Positions 33,830-45,592 of a stretch of DNA of 64,000 nucleotides are shown here, piece by piece (within the stretch, counting starts at the first letter, position 1; every line of letters starts with the position of its first letter). The position numbers and the translations under genes were made by a program. Origin of the DNA: Tetmemena sp. SeJ-2015 (Eukaryota; Ciliophora; Spirotrichea; Sporadotrichida; Oxytrichidae); the NCBI GenBank assembly GCA_027382625.1, contig JAJKFJ010021794.1:62001-126000 (forward strand), written 5' to 3'. The notes beneath the pieces were generated by a model. It searched no databases and was not told the DNA's origin. It was given only the letters and a program-made list of their open reading frames with translations.

Positions 33830-35741
33830 TAATATTTGATGAGTTTAGACTTAGAATCTGACGATAGAGTTTGAGTTAATGAGCTTGCTTAAAAGTCTTA
33901 TTGTTTCGAAGTTTATAATGTTTCTGGGCCATAATTTAGAGAGCTTTGAGCTATCTGTCCATTGCTTGAAGCAAATTAGAGCCTGCCTGATATAACTTAT
34001 TTCGAATCCTTTTCATTTTTTAGGGAGTTTTGTTATCTGAATCTGGATTTTCTTTATTGTGTCTACTAGATCTAAGCTTTTTCTTTATTCTTAAAAGCCA
34101 GCACTGAAGAGCTATTTGCTTATGCAGAAGTTTGAAACTTTCCCTCTGACTAAAATAAAAAATATTATTAAACTGCTGTGGCAATTAGAAATCCCAATAA
34201 TCCGAGATTGCGTTCTCAGTTTAGATCTCATCGATTTAAGCCCTACTCAATTTCGTCAAATCCTATTTAGAAATCTGTGATGCTATTCTTTGAGTTGTTT
34301 GTGGCCTTTTCAAAGGCAATTTGACTTTAGAATTATTATTCTAAGTAGTTAGATCAGAGATATGGATATCTTAATTTGAGCTTAAACCATCTTTCAGATT
34401 AAGTTTAGATGTTAAACTGTGCAACTTTTCAAATAAAGCTTGGCTAATAAAGAATATTACATGCTATATTTGCCATCAAAAGCATCTTACTGGATCCTTA
34501 ATTATGTTTATTCTCCTTCTTTCTTCAAATCAGATTATTTGCTGATGAGCGGCTATGAAGTTGCCTAAATTTCCTTTTATCTGCTAAATGAGAGAGTTTA
34601 TGTATTATTACTTATCTGAATAGTTGCCTAAGTTTGATCAAATATGGAAGAGTGTTTGGTGTGAGGATTTTGTATTTCATCCTTAATATGCTGAATGTAT
34701 TGCTTTATGTCTTCTTTGTCTTTATCAATGGTTGAGTTTGTAATAACCTGCTCTTAAACCATTATTCTTTACTCATCTCTCATATTTTCTGTTTCTTCTT
34801 TACTTCGCGAGTTGAAATTATCTATTGAACTGAGAGAGGAATTTTCATTTAAATTCTATATTTTAGTAGAACTTTCAATTTTAACTTCTTTCTTATTTCA
34901 TTTAGGATTTTTGGTTTGTTCTACTTCCGCTTTCTCTTTTACTTTTTGGGTGAGCTTGTAAAGCTCATGGCTTTTTCTTCAACTAGATTATAAAATAATA
35001 AGGAAATTAAAGGATAAAATTTGCGACTCTAGACAAAACTTAACTTAGATCCTCTCCCTTTTATTTCCCATGAGTATCTGAATCATTTAACTCTTACAAG
35101 TCGTTGTTTTATTTATTTTATGCTTCTTTATCTGTGGATAGATCGAGATCACCAATTTAGGATACTCTCCTTTCTCTCAAAGGACTCTTCGTTTCAAATA
35201 CTGTCGAAAATTCAAAGATAATATCAAAATTTAAATTTCATAAATCTACTTATTCCCAATTTAATGAAGCAGGTCTGCTAATGAGGGCTCTTGAGTATAT
35301 AAAAATATCTATGTGAGTATTGTTATCGAGATTGTGGAGATTTTAATGAGATATTTCTGTGTGGGAGAGATCATTTATACTCTGTTACTGTAATTAAAAA
35401 TAAAAACTTTATAATTCCATTCCATCTTGTTAATGGTTGATTTGATAGATTTCTCGAGTGGGTTCAAAGACTCTATTTAGATAAATGGTCTTTTTTGTGT
35501 AAGTCCCATCTGGATTGATGGTGATGTAGTTGTTTACCTCATTTTGAATATTGATAGTATTTACGTTGATTTTGTGGCATCCCTATCCCAGTGATGCAAG
35601 AAACTTCTCCTTCAATTTCACCTACTGTCTTTAATACCTCTCAAACTCTTCTATGTCATAGTTCTGCTCTTCCTCTGCCAATTGCTAAATCTCTTGCTAA
35701 GTCTGCTGCCTCTTACGCACTTGCTATGCCAAAAGAGACAT
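33830..35741 (-). CDS. Gln/Lys-rich, partly coiled-coil protein
   Basis: ATG complement 35739-35741 gives MSLLAQQVRKRQQTQQEIQQ and LAEEEQNYDIEEFERYQRQQ, then YITINPDGTYTKKTIYLN. Further down the same strand, about 34,300-34,730 reads TIDKDKEDIKQYIQHIKDEI and IFDQTQATIQISNNTQT, and about 33,840-34,400 reads KLHSLTSKLNLKDGLSS, then KRIRNKLYQAGSNLLQAMDR and LQIMAQKHYKLRNNKTF. Frame changes between these blocks imply several IESs that I did not resolve. The 3' end is uncertain. Charged, Gln-rich and probably helical; no family recognised. Confidence 0.55.
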
Positions 35742-35940
35742 TTCTTTTTTTTTTTTAATTGAAATTTTCATTGATCAAATTTAAAAATAGTTTTAAAATT
35801 ATCTAAATCATTTAGGCTTTTGGTTTTCTTAAATTTATGTTCCTAATTAATTGATGAATCTTCCAGCAGCTATCTGATTATTTAAGAAATAATTAATAGA
35901 GGGGTTTATAAAAGAACCGAAAATAGTTTTGCTAGAAGAT

Positions 35941-38900
35941 TAGTCTGTTAAGGAATTAAACATTCTCCTTGGTCTCTTGCTGCTTCTTAATTCTGGCTTT
36001 GAAATTCTCATAGTTCTCTATCATGTCTTGAGTGTACATGTTCTGGTCTTCAGGCAAGCCTTTCATTCTTTCGAATATTTTACATATCTATAGAGAAATA
36101 AATTGTAATATGCCTAAGTCTATGCCAGGGACGTCAAAAATGATTAACTTTTTGACTTATAATGCTAATAAATTTCTTCTTTTTCCAGTGTATCACTTTG
36201 AGTGTTTGTGCAAGTGAGAACTCTTACTAAGGAATATACTTGAAGACTAGGCCGATGAGGAGACGTACTCCTCAGATTAATTCAAAGTCTTGAAAGTCTG
36301 GCTGCGATTGTAACCCCCAAAACTTCCATTCTTAGCGAGCGAATGGTGACCTCCATGCATATTACCTTCGTTTGAAGAAATATTTAAATTGTTTCTCTAT
36401 ATTTATAATCAAAGAAAGAGACCCCATAATCTACTTCCTTTGCATTTTTTAGCTCAATCAAAATCATTTTAACCTTTATTATAGTAGTCATCTTTCTTGA
36501 AGATAATCATCTTCATTCTTTGCTCTCTGCGCTTCCTCTCTCTGCAGATCTGTTGGACGACTAGCAGAGACTCTGTAAACTTTTGCTTCTTAGTGATGAT
36601 GTTGCGATGCTATTTGAAACATCACAGTCTTAAACTTTAACCTCAGTGCTCCTCTGTCCTTCAGTTAATAAAACATACTTTCATTGCCATCAATAATTAT
36701 TGTTAAGTTTTATGGATGGGTCTTGATTTATTAGTCTGAAGAAATCGAAGTCACTCTTCTTATGCTTCTTGATAGCTATCTCAAGCGACTTGACTATATC
36801 AGAGAGTTCGATGCTTGTCTTGGAGAGTTGGATCATATCAGAGGCTTTGAGTGTAAATATGACTGCTTTATTAGGAGTTTACTTTGAAATCAAAGATCTG
36901 AGTATAGTCGTCTGAAAAAGCAGAGAACACGCAGAAACATCCTCCTCTGTTAAGTCGCTCGAACAAATGCTCCTTCCCGTTGTAGTAAATCTCCACATTC
37001 AAAGACCCCTTCCAGATTAAATACTAAATATCATTTAAGTCACATATAATAGATAATATGAACTTTGTCGCTCAGATCTCCATGCTTGATAACTAGATTT
37101 CCTCCATCATAAACCGTTTCTCGTAGCAGAAATATCAGCTCATTCACTAGTTAATCACTGATGTCCTTGAAGTAAGGAATATTGGTTATCATTTTTCTTC
37201 TTAACTCCATCTCTTAATCACTGTACAGCCTCAGCTTTCTCTTGAAGTTGAGATATATCTAGGGATAAGTGTCTCTTATCGTTTATGTAATAAATAAAAG
37301 ATTAAATAGTTTCCATAACACCCTTTGAAAGAAGTGAGAGAGTGCTGAACTCCACTGCTATTACTGAAGCAGTCCTCTTTAGCTTTGAGAGCAGAGCTAT
37401 CTCTCCGAAGTAAGACCCATTTTCTAGAGTGAAAATTTAAATTGAGTGGCTAAATTAACTTCCTCTTTGCTAAAGTAAGGATTTGAGCTTAACTGATCTG
37501 GCATGGCATCTGTTATAGATTTTTGAGATACTTTATTCCTATCTCTTTCATCAAAATATCCAGACTCAAAAAGAAGATGATAAAGTTATTTCAAACTCTT
37601 TCTTTCTCAAATAAGGAGACTAATGATTCTTTTAACTGTTGGTGTAAGACTCTTCCTCAAAACTAATTAAATTTAAATGATAATCTATCATCACCACTGC
37701 CATTATAAAAGCGAGAAGATTAAGAGGACCCATAGATTGATTAAGGCTTTTTCTTTCTGAAGGTACTCCCCCTAGTTTTCTTCTTGCTTATAGTTGGAGA
37801 AAGAACTGACATTTGGCTTTCAAAATAAAAAATGCAGCTTAAAATTATTCAGAGTCCTTCTCTTCATTCTAAGAATCTAGTTATTTTTGGTTGTGTGTTT
37901 GTTATCTTAAAGAACGGCTTTATTAGCTTTTTATGGTCGGAGAGCGCTAATCATTTCTACTTTGGTGCCTACTGTTCCTAAATATGATGACTTTAACTTT
38001 TCCATTCACTTAATTTTACAATGAATTGTATTACATATATATATTATGATTGATTGATGATGAAGAACATTTCTTCTCCCGCTGAGCCTTACTGCACTAC
38101 AGAATCATTAGGAAGGACAAGAAGTGTCTTTAGATTATTAGCAATATAGTTAATTTCTACTTCGTGTGCTTCCTTAAGCTCTTCCAGGTCTCTAATAATC
38201 CTATTGTGCAAATAGTTTAGCACTGCTGCCTTTAAACTGGGAGAAATGGAGTTGAGTAGCATGTTCAGATCGTATTGAACCTCAGGTGCTTGCTCAACTT
38301 GCATCACATACTTAATTACTTCGTCCTGAAGTGGCTCTGGAAGCCTGATTAGTGCCATGTTGGATTGAATCATAGACAGGCGTTGCGAGAGCTTTGAATC
38401 CTTCTTAGTAGCATTCTAAACATAAATATTCTCCATGGTGGCTGCGATGTTACCAAAGATGAAGGTTATAGCGAAGGACCCCATAATCAAAATAAACGCA
38501 CTGAATAAGGTCTGTGACATGTTAACTGGGGCTATCTCATTTGCCTTTCCATAAATAATATAATTGTCTTTCCAATGAGCAGCAACTCTAAATAGTAGAA
38601 GACAAGCAAGTATTACTCAAGCGGTGGATCATCATAGAATTGATTAGGGTCTGAATCACTGAGACAGAATATAATTTAACAATTGCTATAAGACAAGGGG
38701 GCACCCATCGAGTTGAGGTGCCTTAGACTTCATTGAGAAGCATGTACCAGATGCAACCCATCCAATGAATTAGCAGAAGTAGAAACATGATAAGTTGAAC
38801 CATCCTTAAACTAACTTTCAAGCTCTGCTAGACGTTCATAATTTAACTCTAAATAAGCTAATGTTCATGAAGGTTATGATTTTTCTCAATCTGAGCATCC

Positions 38901-40482
38901 TTGTCATTTTAATGAGCCCTAATAGTCCCAAATGCTTCGCAGTCTCTGCTGGTATCATCAGTGAAATTATATCATCGATAGGTAGAGTAGATACAAGATC
39001 AAAAGCCAAAGCACCTAAGATGTAAAAATAAAATTAATTGTAATTACCTGACTTGACATATCTACGTGCAATATCAGATGGAGAGAATACTTCCTTTCCA
39101 GTCTGCTGATTAAGAAACGTTGTCCTGAAACTCAAAATTATATCAAGTCCAAAAATTCCATCAGCTATGTACTCAAATATACTAATTCTGTCTTCCATTT
39201 GCTAGTTGAAAAAATCTTTGCCATACGATACTTCAATAGGAATCATGATAGAGTTATACAAAGCTAGCAAAATTAAAACTTAATATTTGACCTTTTAAAA
39301 TGATGAGTAGATCCCAGTAAAGTCTTAGTTTGGATTTATAAGAGAAGATGAGAAATGGAATCTTAACTTTCTGCATGACTGAGAGATCTTAGGTCTTCTC
39401 AATAAACTTTATTCTTAGCAATTACAAAAAAAAAATCAAATAAACTTGTTGAAGTCATTGTCCTCAATGGCTAATGCCTGTAACAGCTAATTATTGTCTA
39501 TGAAATCTTCATTCATTAAATTTGGATCGTCTTATTGACCCTCATTCTCACCATTTAAGTTCATTTAAGTCCCTTCCTTGTTTCCAAGCATCTGAGCTCT
39601 ATAAAGATTGAAATCAGAAAAGGAGTCGTCATCTTAAATTTAAAATAATCTTATAAAAAGGATATCTCTGATGGAAAACCCTCGCTTAGGCTGCAGCATA
39701 AGCTGAACCACTGAATCTGGAAGCTAGTATCTCAAGTTTAAAATTACTCAAACACACTAAATGTTGCTGAGATGCTCATCCTCACTTTGATCTGACAAAC
39801 TCCCTTCAAGTTGTGACATTACTTCTAAAAATGTTCTGCTCTTTTCCTATTCTTCATTCTAAATAGTTAAGTAAAAAATTTAAAAAAAATGAAGACTAAA
39901 TTAATTCTTGTCATCCTTAGAGATATTTTTACTTAGTTTGCCAACACTCTCACTTATAGATTCACTTTTACTTTTGTCTGATTCATTTTCTAGATCTTGA
40001 AGTTTATGTTTGTACTTAGCTCCTTATTTTTGTGGCTTCTTAAGAGAGGCACTTCCGAAGCTTTGCTTATTAGCTAAATGTGTAAGTTTCTTAGACAAAT
40101 TTTAAACTGCACTGACTCCTCTGCGAATAATCGAAAATCTCCTTATGCCAGTAGGAAAAGCTCTATTATAAATATCTCATTTTATTAAAGCCTCTGAGGT
40201 TTCATTCTTTTCTTTTTCCATTAGGAAATTCTTCTCGGACATGTTTTGTGTAGCAGAGAGACTAGAATTAGATTGAAGGTTGTTTCTCCTTTCTTGGGCT
40301 ACTATATCAAATGAGAGTTAGGTGTTGTTGTTATTTTCAAAATAAATTCGACTGTCGTCTATCTAGCTTACATCAACATCTGTTCTCGTTCTTTCCAGTA
40401 AGTCAAGTTGAGTCTGATTTGATAAGAAGATTAATTAATTATAAATAAAACTATCACTGCTGCTTTGATATGTAGGAGACAT
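35941..40482 (-). CDS. six-TM ion channel with C-linker and cyclic-nucleotide-binding domain
   Basis: ATG complement 40480-40482 (MSPTYQSSSDSFIYN). After a long hydrophilic N-terminus come S3/S4 (ALAFDLVSTLPIDDIISL, GLLGLIKMTRMLRLRKII), S5 (MVQLIMFLLLLIHWMGCIWY), the pore (EQYLLVFYYLELLLIGKANE), S6 (FILIMGSFAITFIFGNIAAT), a C-linker (LIRLPEPLQDEVIKYV, then ISPSLKAAVLNYLHNRI) and a cNMP-binding fold (GSYFGEIALLSKLKRTASVI). The tail includes SLAKNGSFGGYNRSQTFK and PEDQNMYTQDMIENYENFKA. Pointers TGTCT (turret) and CTTTCCA (pore) restore the frame. The filter lacks GYG. The family is HCN/CNG/EAG-like; selectivity cannot be told. The stop is not settled. Confidence 0.85.
38545..38567. other. IES, 23 bp, pointer CTTTCCA, in the channel pore
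   Basis: CTTTCCA occurs at 38545-38551 and 38568-38574. Excision joins ELLLIGK to ANEIAPVNMSQTL, reconstituting the pore-to-S6 segment. Confidence 0.8.
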
Positions 40483-41039
40483 CGTTTTGGGGAACTGCCA
40501 GAAAGTTCTAGAGTGAAATATTTGACAGAATGTTAGATTAATAATTCTTTTGCGATTGAAGCCCAAATCTTTGATGCTTTTAATCTTCGGACAACTTATT
40601 TCTATGATTATAAATTTTTTAATATCATTGCATTTAAATATGATGAGTTTGTTCTAGTGGAGCTTTTGAAACTATGCTCATGGATTTTTAAGGCATATGG
40701 TGCTTAGAATCTAACTTTAATCTATCCTGTTTAACTTGAGTCAACTAGTTTTGAAATTATTTGGGATTTGCGTTTGTATTTTAAAATACAATTTAAGAAA
40801 TATGTTTAGTGAATTATAAATTATTTTATTAATTTATAGTTATATGAATAATTAAATAAACCTTTTAAATTTGACAAATAGTTTAATTAATTATAAATCC
40901 TAACAAACATCACTGGACAAAATACTAAATATTGACAAATCATTTTAAATTTCTCTAATCTCCATAAACTTCGAATTCCTAATTTTAAATCGAAGGCTTA
41001 TCACTTCTATCATCCTAGCTTTTACTTTCATCTTAAATT
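40483..41039. other. AT-rich intergenic DNA
   Basis: Between two minus-strand genes. No supported feature. Confidence 0.5.
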
Positions 41040-42022
41040 TCAACAATTATTTTCCGCTTGTTTTTTCTCTTTAACTATGATTATTCTTTATATAAAATTT
41101 ATTTCAAAGTATAAATTAAGATGATTATTTTCTACTCTCCTGAAATAATTTTTTTAAAAAAAATATCTTAATTTTTAAAATTTTTTAACTTCTGTAAAAT
41201 ATATTTAAATAAATATGATTATAAGTCTTAGTTTTGGATAGGCTTCTCTAAATAACTTTCTTTATGCTTTAATTTGAATTCTGTTTTTGAAACTGTCTAA
41301 GAAGAAAGTTGCTGCTGGATATTAAGTGATTTAGAACTGTGTTTCTCTAAGTCTTTGATAAGTTTCTATTTCTAGAAAGAGGAGCTGTTCTTCTTCAAGC
41401 TTAGTAGAAGGGAATGAATTGGGTTGCTAGCTTGCTTATTTTCTGGATCTTGACTTACCCCATCATTTATAAAATTTAGGCTTTGATCCATCTCATCATT
41501 TATTTTGTTGGGTTGCAAGTTATGAAAACTGTGATCATGCAGATTGCTAATAGATGAACTATTTAGCTCCTAATTAGACGACTAATTATTATTATAGAAG
41601 TTTATTTGCCCTTAAACAAATAAATAAATATCTTCATGTTAACGGCTCAATTCATGCTAGTGTGGATTTGTTTTTTGGTGCTACTAAGAATCTGAATCAT
41701 CCACCAGTTCTTCCATTATGATTATTTGAACTTAAATAATTTGTTAATTATTTGGGGAATATTAAAATTCAATATTCCCTCTAAAGCATTACTTTAAGGG
41801 ATAGTGATCACTCTAAATTGTAAGTTAAAGTCACCAGTTAAAGAATTTAAAGATCAAATCCGCTCAGTTTAGTCAATGATAAAGCGTAAAATGCTTACCC
41901 TTTGTCTCCACATATCTCAAATATGTCGATAACTGGCTAGCCTGGAATAAAATTAAAATATAAATGACGATTCCAAACATCCCTTGTGGAAATTAGAACT
42001 ACGTCTACTATGGTTGCTGCAT
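41040..42022 (-). CDS. single-pass membrane protein with disordered tail
   Basis: ATG complement 42020-42022: MQQPQQTQFQFPQG, then a TM helix (MFGIVIYILILFQA), then SQLSTYLRYVETKG. A GT..AG intron of about 190 nt is inferred. The tail is acidic and Gln/Ser-rich (MEELVDDSDSQQHQ, LSLKKNSSSFQKQKLIKDLE, SSQTVSKTEFKLKHKESYL). An in-frame TGA occurs only at 41040-41042, after AT-rich codons, so the true end may be nearer 41,230. No family is recognised. Confidence 0.55.
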
Positions 42023-42556
42023 CTGCTGCTATCATATTTTATTCTTTGATTAAATTATTAAAGTGGTAATTATTTACGCAAAAAGAGATATTACATATCA
42101 ATTTTATTTTAAATCTTTAAAGGAATAAAAGCTTATTAAATTACTCAATCAAATTATATTAATTTTTAAAGATGAAATAAATTTTTAATATTTTTCATAT
42201 GTTAAACTTTATAAGATTTATTGAATTTAATTTTAAAATAATTAATTTCTATCCCATTTGAGCATAACCTTAGTTCATTAAAAATAATAAAAATTTCATT
42301 CCAAAGTTTTCCATTTTGTGGCTTTTTATTTAAAATTTGAGTTAAGGAAATTGAAGTAAATTAATTTATATCTAACTTACTTTTCTCGAATTTTCTACAA
42401 TATAATGAGGTCTCCTAATCATGATATTAAGGAAGAAATAATTTATAATTAGGATTATTAAATAGCAGGTTTTATTGAGTGCTGGACAGAGAGACGTTGG
42501 CTTTGTAACATTTAAATATAATTGCAGAATAAATAATTAACTCAGCTGTACTAAAA
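42023..42556. other. divergent intergenic region
   Basis: About 0.5 kb of AT-rich DNA between the start of a minus-strand and a plus-strand gene. It presumably holds both promoters; no specific motif is identified. Confidence 0.5.
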
Positions 42557-45537
42557 ATGCAAAATTTAAGAGCTAACAACATTCCACCGCATCCCTAAAA
42601 AAATATTATATTTCATCCTTAAAGCAGCAGCGTATATAAGTATCCTTAAAATTCAAACGGCAAGCCTGCTCCTATCTCTTTATTAAGTTCTGCGCGAGCC
42701 ACTTCAAAGCCACCCAATAATAACTGGGGATCGAGTCAAGCACAGAGCTCAACTTCTTATAGTCGTGCAAGTGAAAACCTTCTCAAAAGCATATAAAAGA
42801 AAAGGAAAGACAATTAATTATTGACTACCACTATTACCAGCACACTCTCTCTTAAAGGATATAACAGATAGCCACCTAGGGAATAAACAAATCTCAGAAG
42901 ATAAACAATTTCCCAAAACTAGAATCGAGACGACAAGGAAAACTTTTGTACTTACTTGGTTTATATTTAACTAGGATATCAGCTGCGATCTAGAGAGTTC
43001 AAGATAAATCAACTCCAAATGCAAAAGTTCACTCAGCAGATAAAAAAGAGTTTAAATTAATTGATACTGCATTTTTTGATTAATTTATGAGGACTATTCA
43101 GCTGTGAAGTCTTTAAAATCAGCTATTAAAAGTAATTTCACAGCTTCCGCATAGCAAACTTACCTACTAAGCGCTCAGAAACAGTAGCATGAGATAGAGG
43201 ACATGCTTTCAGTTCCAAAGACTGTAGTGCGATTAGATTTCTACAATGAAATGGAAGGTCACTAGCATTAAGAGGGAGTAGAAATGCTAAAGTGTGGCTC
43301 TGACACTTATATTCACCAGGATTCTGCTCAAGCATCAACTAGAAATAGAATGTATCAGATCAGATTCGAACATCTTAAGCGGCCTCCTTAAGTTAAGTGA
43401 GAGCTGTGAGCATTCTAAAAGAACTCACATGTGACAGATCTCATCTAAGCGCTCCAAGAATGGAGAGCTGTGAGCCTAACAATAAATAATATATTAAACG
43501 CTCCTCTCCAGTAAGTAAATAACAATAACGATTAAGATAGGTCTAAACTGCTAAACCAACCTCGCTCAACTATTTCCTTTACTACTAAAAAACAGAGTCA
43601 ATAATTAAATAAAAATCAGAGATGCGAAGCAGAGGATGATAATACTTAGACCTATAATACAAGAATCACCTACTAGGAGCAGCAGGCAAATTAGTATCAA
43701 AATCTCAGAGATCAGCTAAGACTTTAGGAATTCGATGAAAAAAGTACCAATGCTCGTCCAACTGCTAGCCCAGTAAGAGAAATCAACTTGGACAATAATA
43801 ATTTCATATTACAATAATATATCTTATAATGTGTCTGTGGATGTCCACTCTACTTCTTCGGTATCAGATTCATCAGATAAAAAGTAAAACTGTTTGCAGA
43901 AGCATGCAAGTGAAAATTAAAAAAGCAGCAAGGTATTGAATCCATTCAGCTCAGTCACTAAATAAAATTAGTGGGACTACTCAACTTAAAGTAAAATAAT
44001 TTGTTTGAGTGTGCATCCTAAAAATGCGCCTCATCGATAATCTTGGTCAGAGAAATCAACCATCTACTGTCTCATAATCTCTAAACTAAAGAACGATTAA
44101 ATTATGCTAATTAAATTTAATTGATATCCGGAATAAAGAGCATAGTGAGTTAAGCTAACTCTGCGGTTAGAGATTTGAGAGCGAATCTAAGTGAGACTAG
44201 AAAGCCAAAGGGCAATTAAGTCTTTATCGAATAGAAGAAAGTAGAGATGTAAATTCACTCCACTGAGGGAACACTTTAGTTGAGCACTCTAGGCAAAATG
44301 AAGGGTGATGACTCCTCTATTTCAAAGTCTAATGTCAAAAATGTCAAATTAAAATTTAATAACTTATTTATGTCGATGTTGCTGCCAATAGCAACAAATA
44401 AATCAATCTCAAATTGAATCAAGCAATCAAGAACTCAACCAATTCTTCCCAAAAAATAAAAGGCCCTGAGAAATCAAGAGAACTCATTTCAAATGGAGAT
44501 GGTTTAAATAGATAACCTAGCTTTGGAAACTAAAGTTCAATTCATTTTAAGAACAAAAAGCAGTGCAAAAATTGATTGTTTATGATTTAAATTTAGAGTT
44601 CGCAGAAGCTTAATTTGTAAGTATATAAGAATTTAAACTGTAGACAACAGAAAGATGAGCATGAACCCAAATGCTATATCTCACAGCGGTAGAGGAGGTA
44701 GCAAACTGAGCATTTGCATGCTACCTGCAAGAGTATCTGCTTGCTCCTAGATAACTAACTTAAACCATTCCTAAGTTCCAAAAGTGCAAGATAAACCATA
44801 AGCTAAGAAAATCACCGATGACTCAGATCAAGAGACCATTGATTCTAAATTGAAATTCATCTTTCGCAAATTTAATTTCTTAAGACATGTCTAGCATTAT
44901 TCAAGACCTGAAGACTCTAGAAAAGTAGACTTCTTAAGGAGGGTTATCTTAAGGTCAGTGGAAAGACAGGATAAGTGCAAAGAAAAGGCATCAGTAATCT
45001 AATAAAGATTTACTGAAGGATCCTTAAACTCTACAGTCTTTTGACAAGAAGCATGATATGATAAATCTGCATCTGCAAAGCACAGAGTCTTTGAATAAAG
45101 AACTTTTCTCTTTTAATGACGGTTTATTCTCAGCTCAGTCAAAACAAATGAGCTTGAAGGACTTAAACTTAGAGAAAGAGTAAGTTAAGGCAAGAGCAAT
45201 CAAGTTGTTGTACCTCCTTTGAAACTCAATGCTTCCAAAAATTCAAAGCCAATAGATCCATTATCCTTAATAAATCCATGTCATTTAAACTTAAAATTTA
45301 TCCTTGATACAAGGACTTCAGACTATTGCAAATGGAGGTGGCATGTCATGCCGCTCTAATTCTAGTGGCAGATAAAGAGCAAGATGGGATTTGTCTGGAG
45401 GCAAAAGCACTCTCCAGAATAGTTTTAGAAAGGGCTCTGATTGCGATAGTCTCTATGATGCAGGCCTAAGTAAGCCAAGAGAAAATGAGCAAAGACTCTT
45501 AAAAGTGAATAAGAGCCCGCTCACATAAACTTAATGA
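42557..45537 (+). CDS. Ser/Asn/Gln-rich protein, several IESs
   Basis: ATG 42557 (MQNLRANNIPPHPQKNIIF) to TGA 45535-45537 (LLKVNKSPLTQT). The blocks in order include SLLSSARATSKPPNNNWGSS, AQKQQHEIEDMLSVPKTVVR, ASTRNRMYQIRFEHLKRPP, YQEQQANQYQNLRDQLRLQE, VDVHSTSSVSDSSDKKQN, AVRDLRANLSETRKPKGN, LQSTESLNKELFSFNDGLFS and RWDLSGGKSTLQNSFRKGSD. Frame changes between blocks imply IESs that were not individually resolved. There are short coiled-coil stretches and no recognised domain. A standard-code minus frame at 43138-43338 is a shadow. Confidence 0.6.
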
Positions 45538-45592
45538 AAGTAACTTATAATATCTCTTAGGCGTTTTCTTAATTTAAGAAAACCTACTATAA

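Noticed and set aside
43138..43338. 66-residue minus-strand standard-code frame
   Set aside because: Antisense to a plus-strand block (HEIEDMLSVPKTVVRLDFYN) that continues the surrounding gene.
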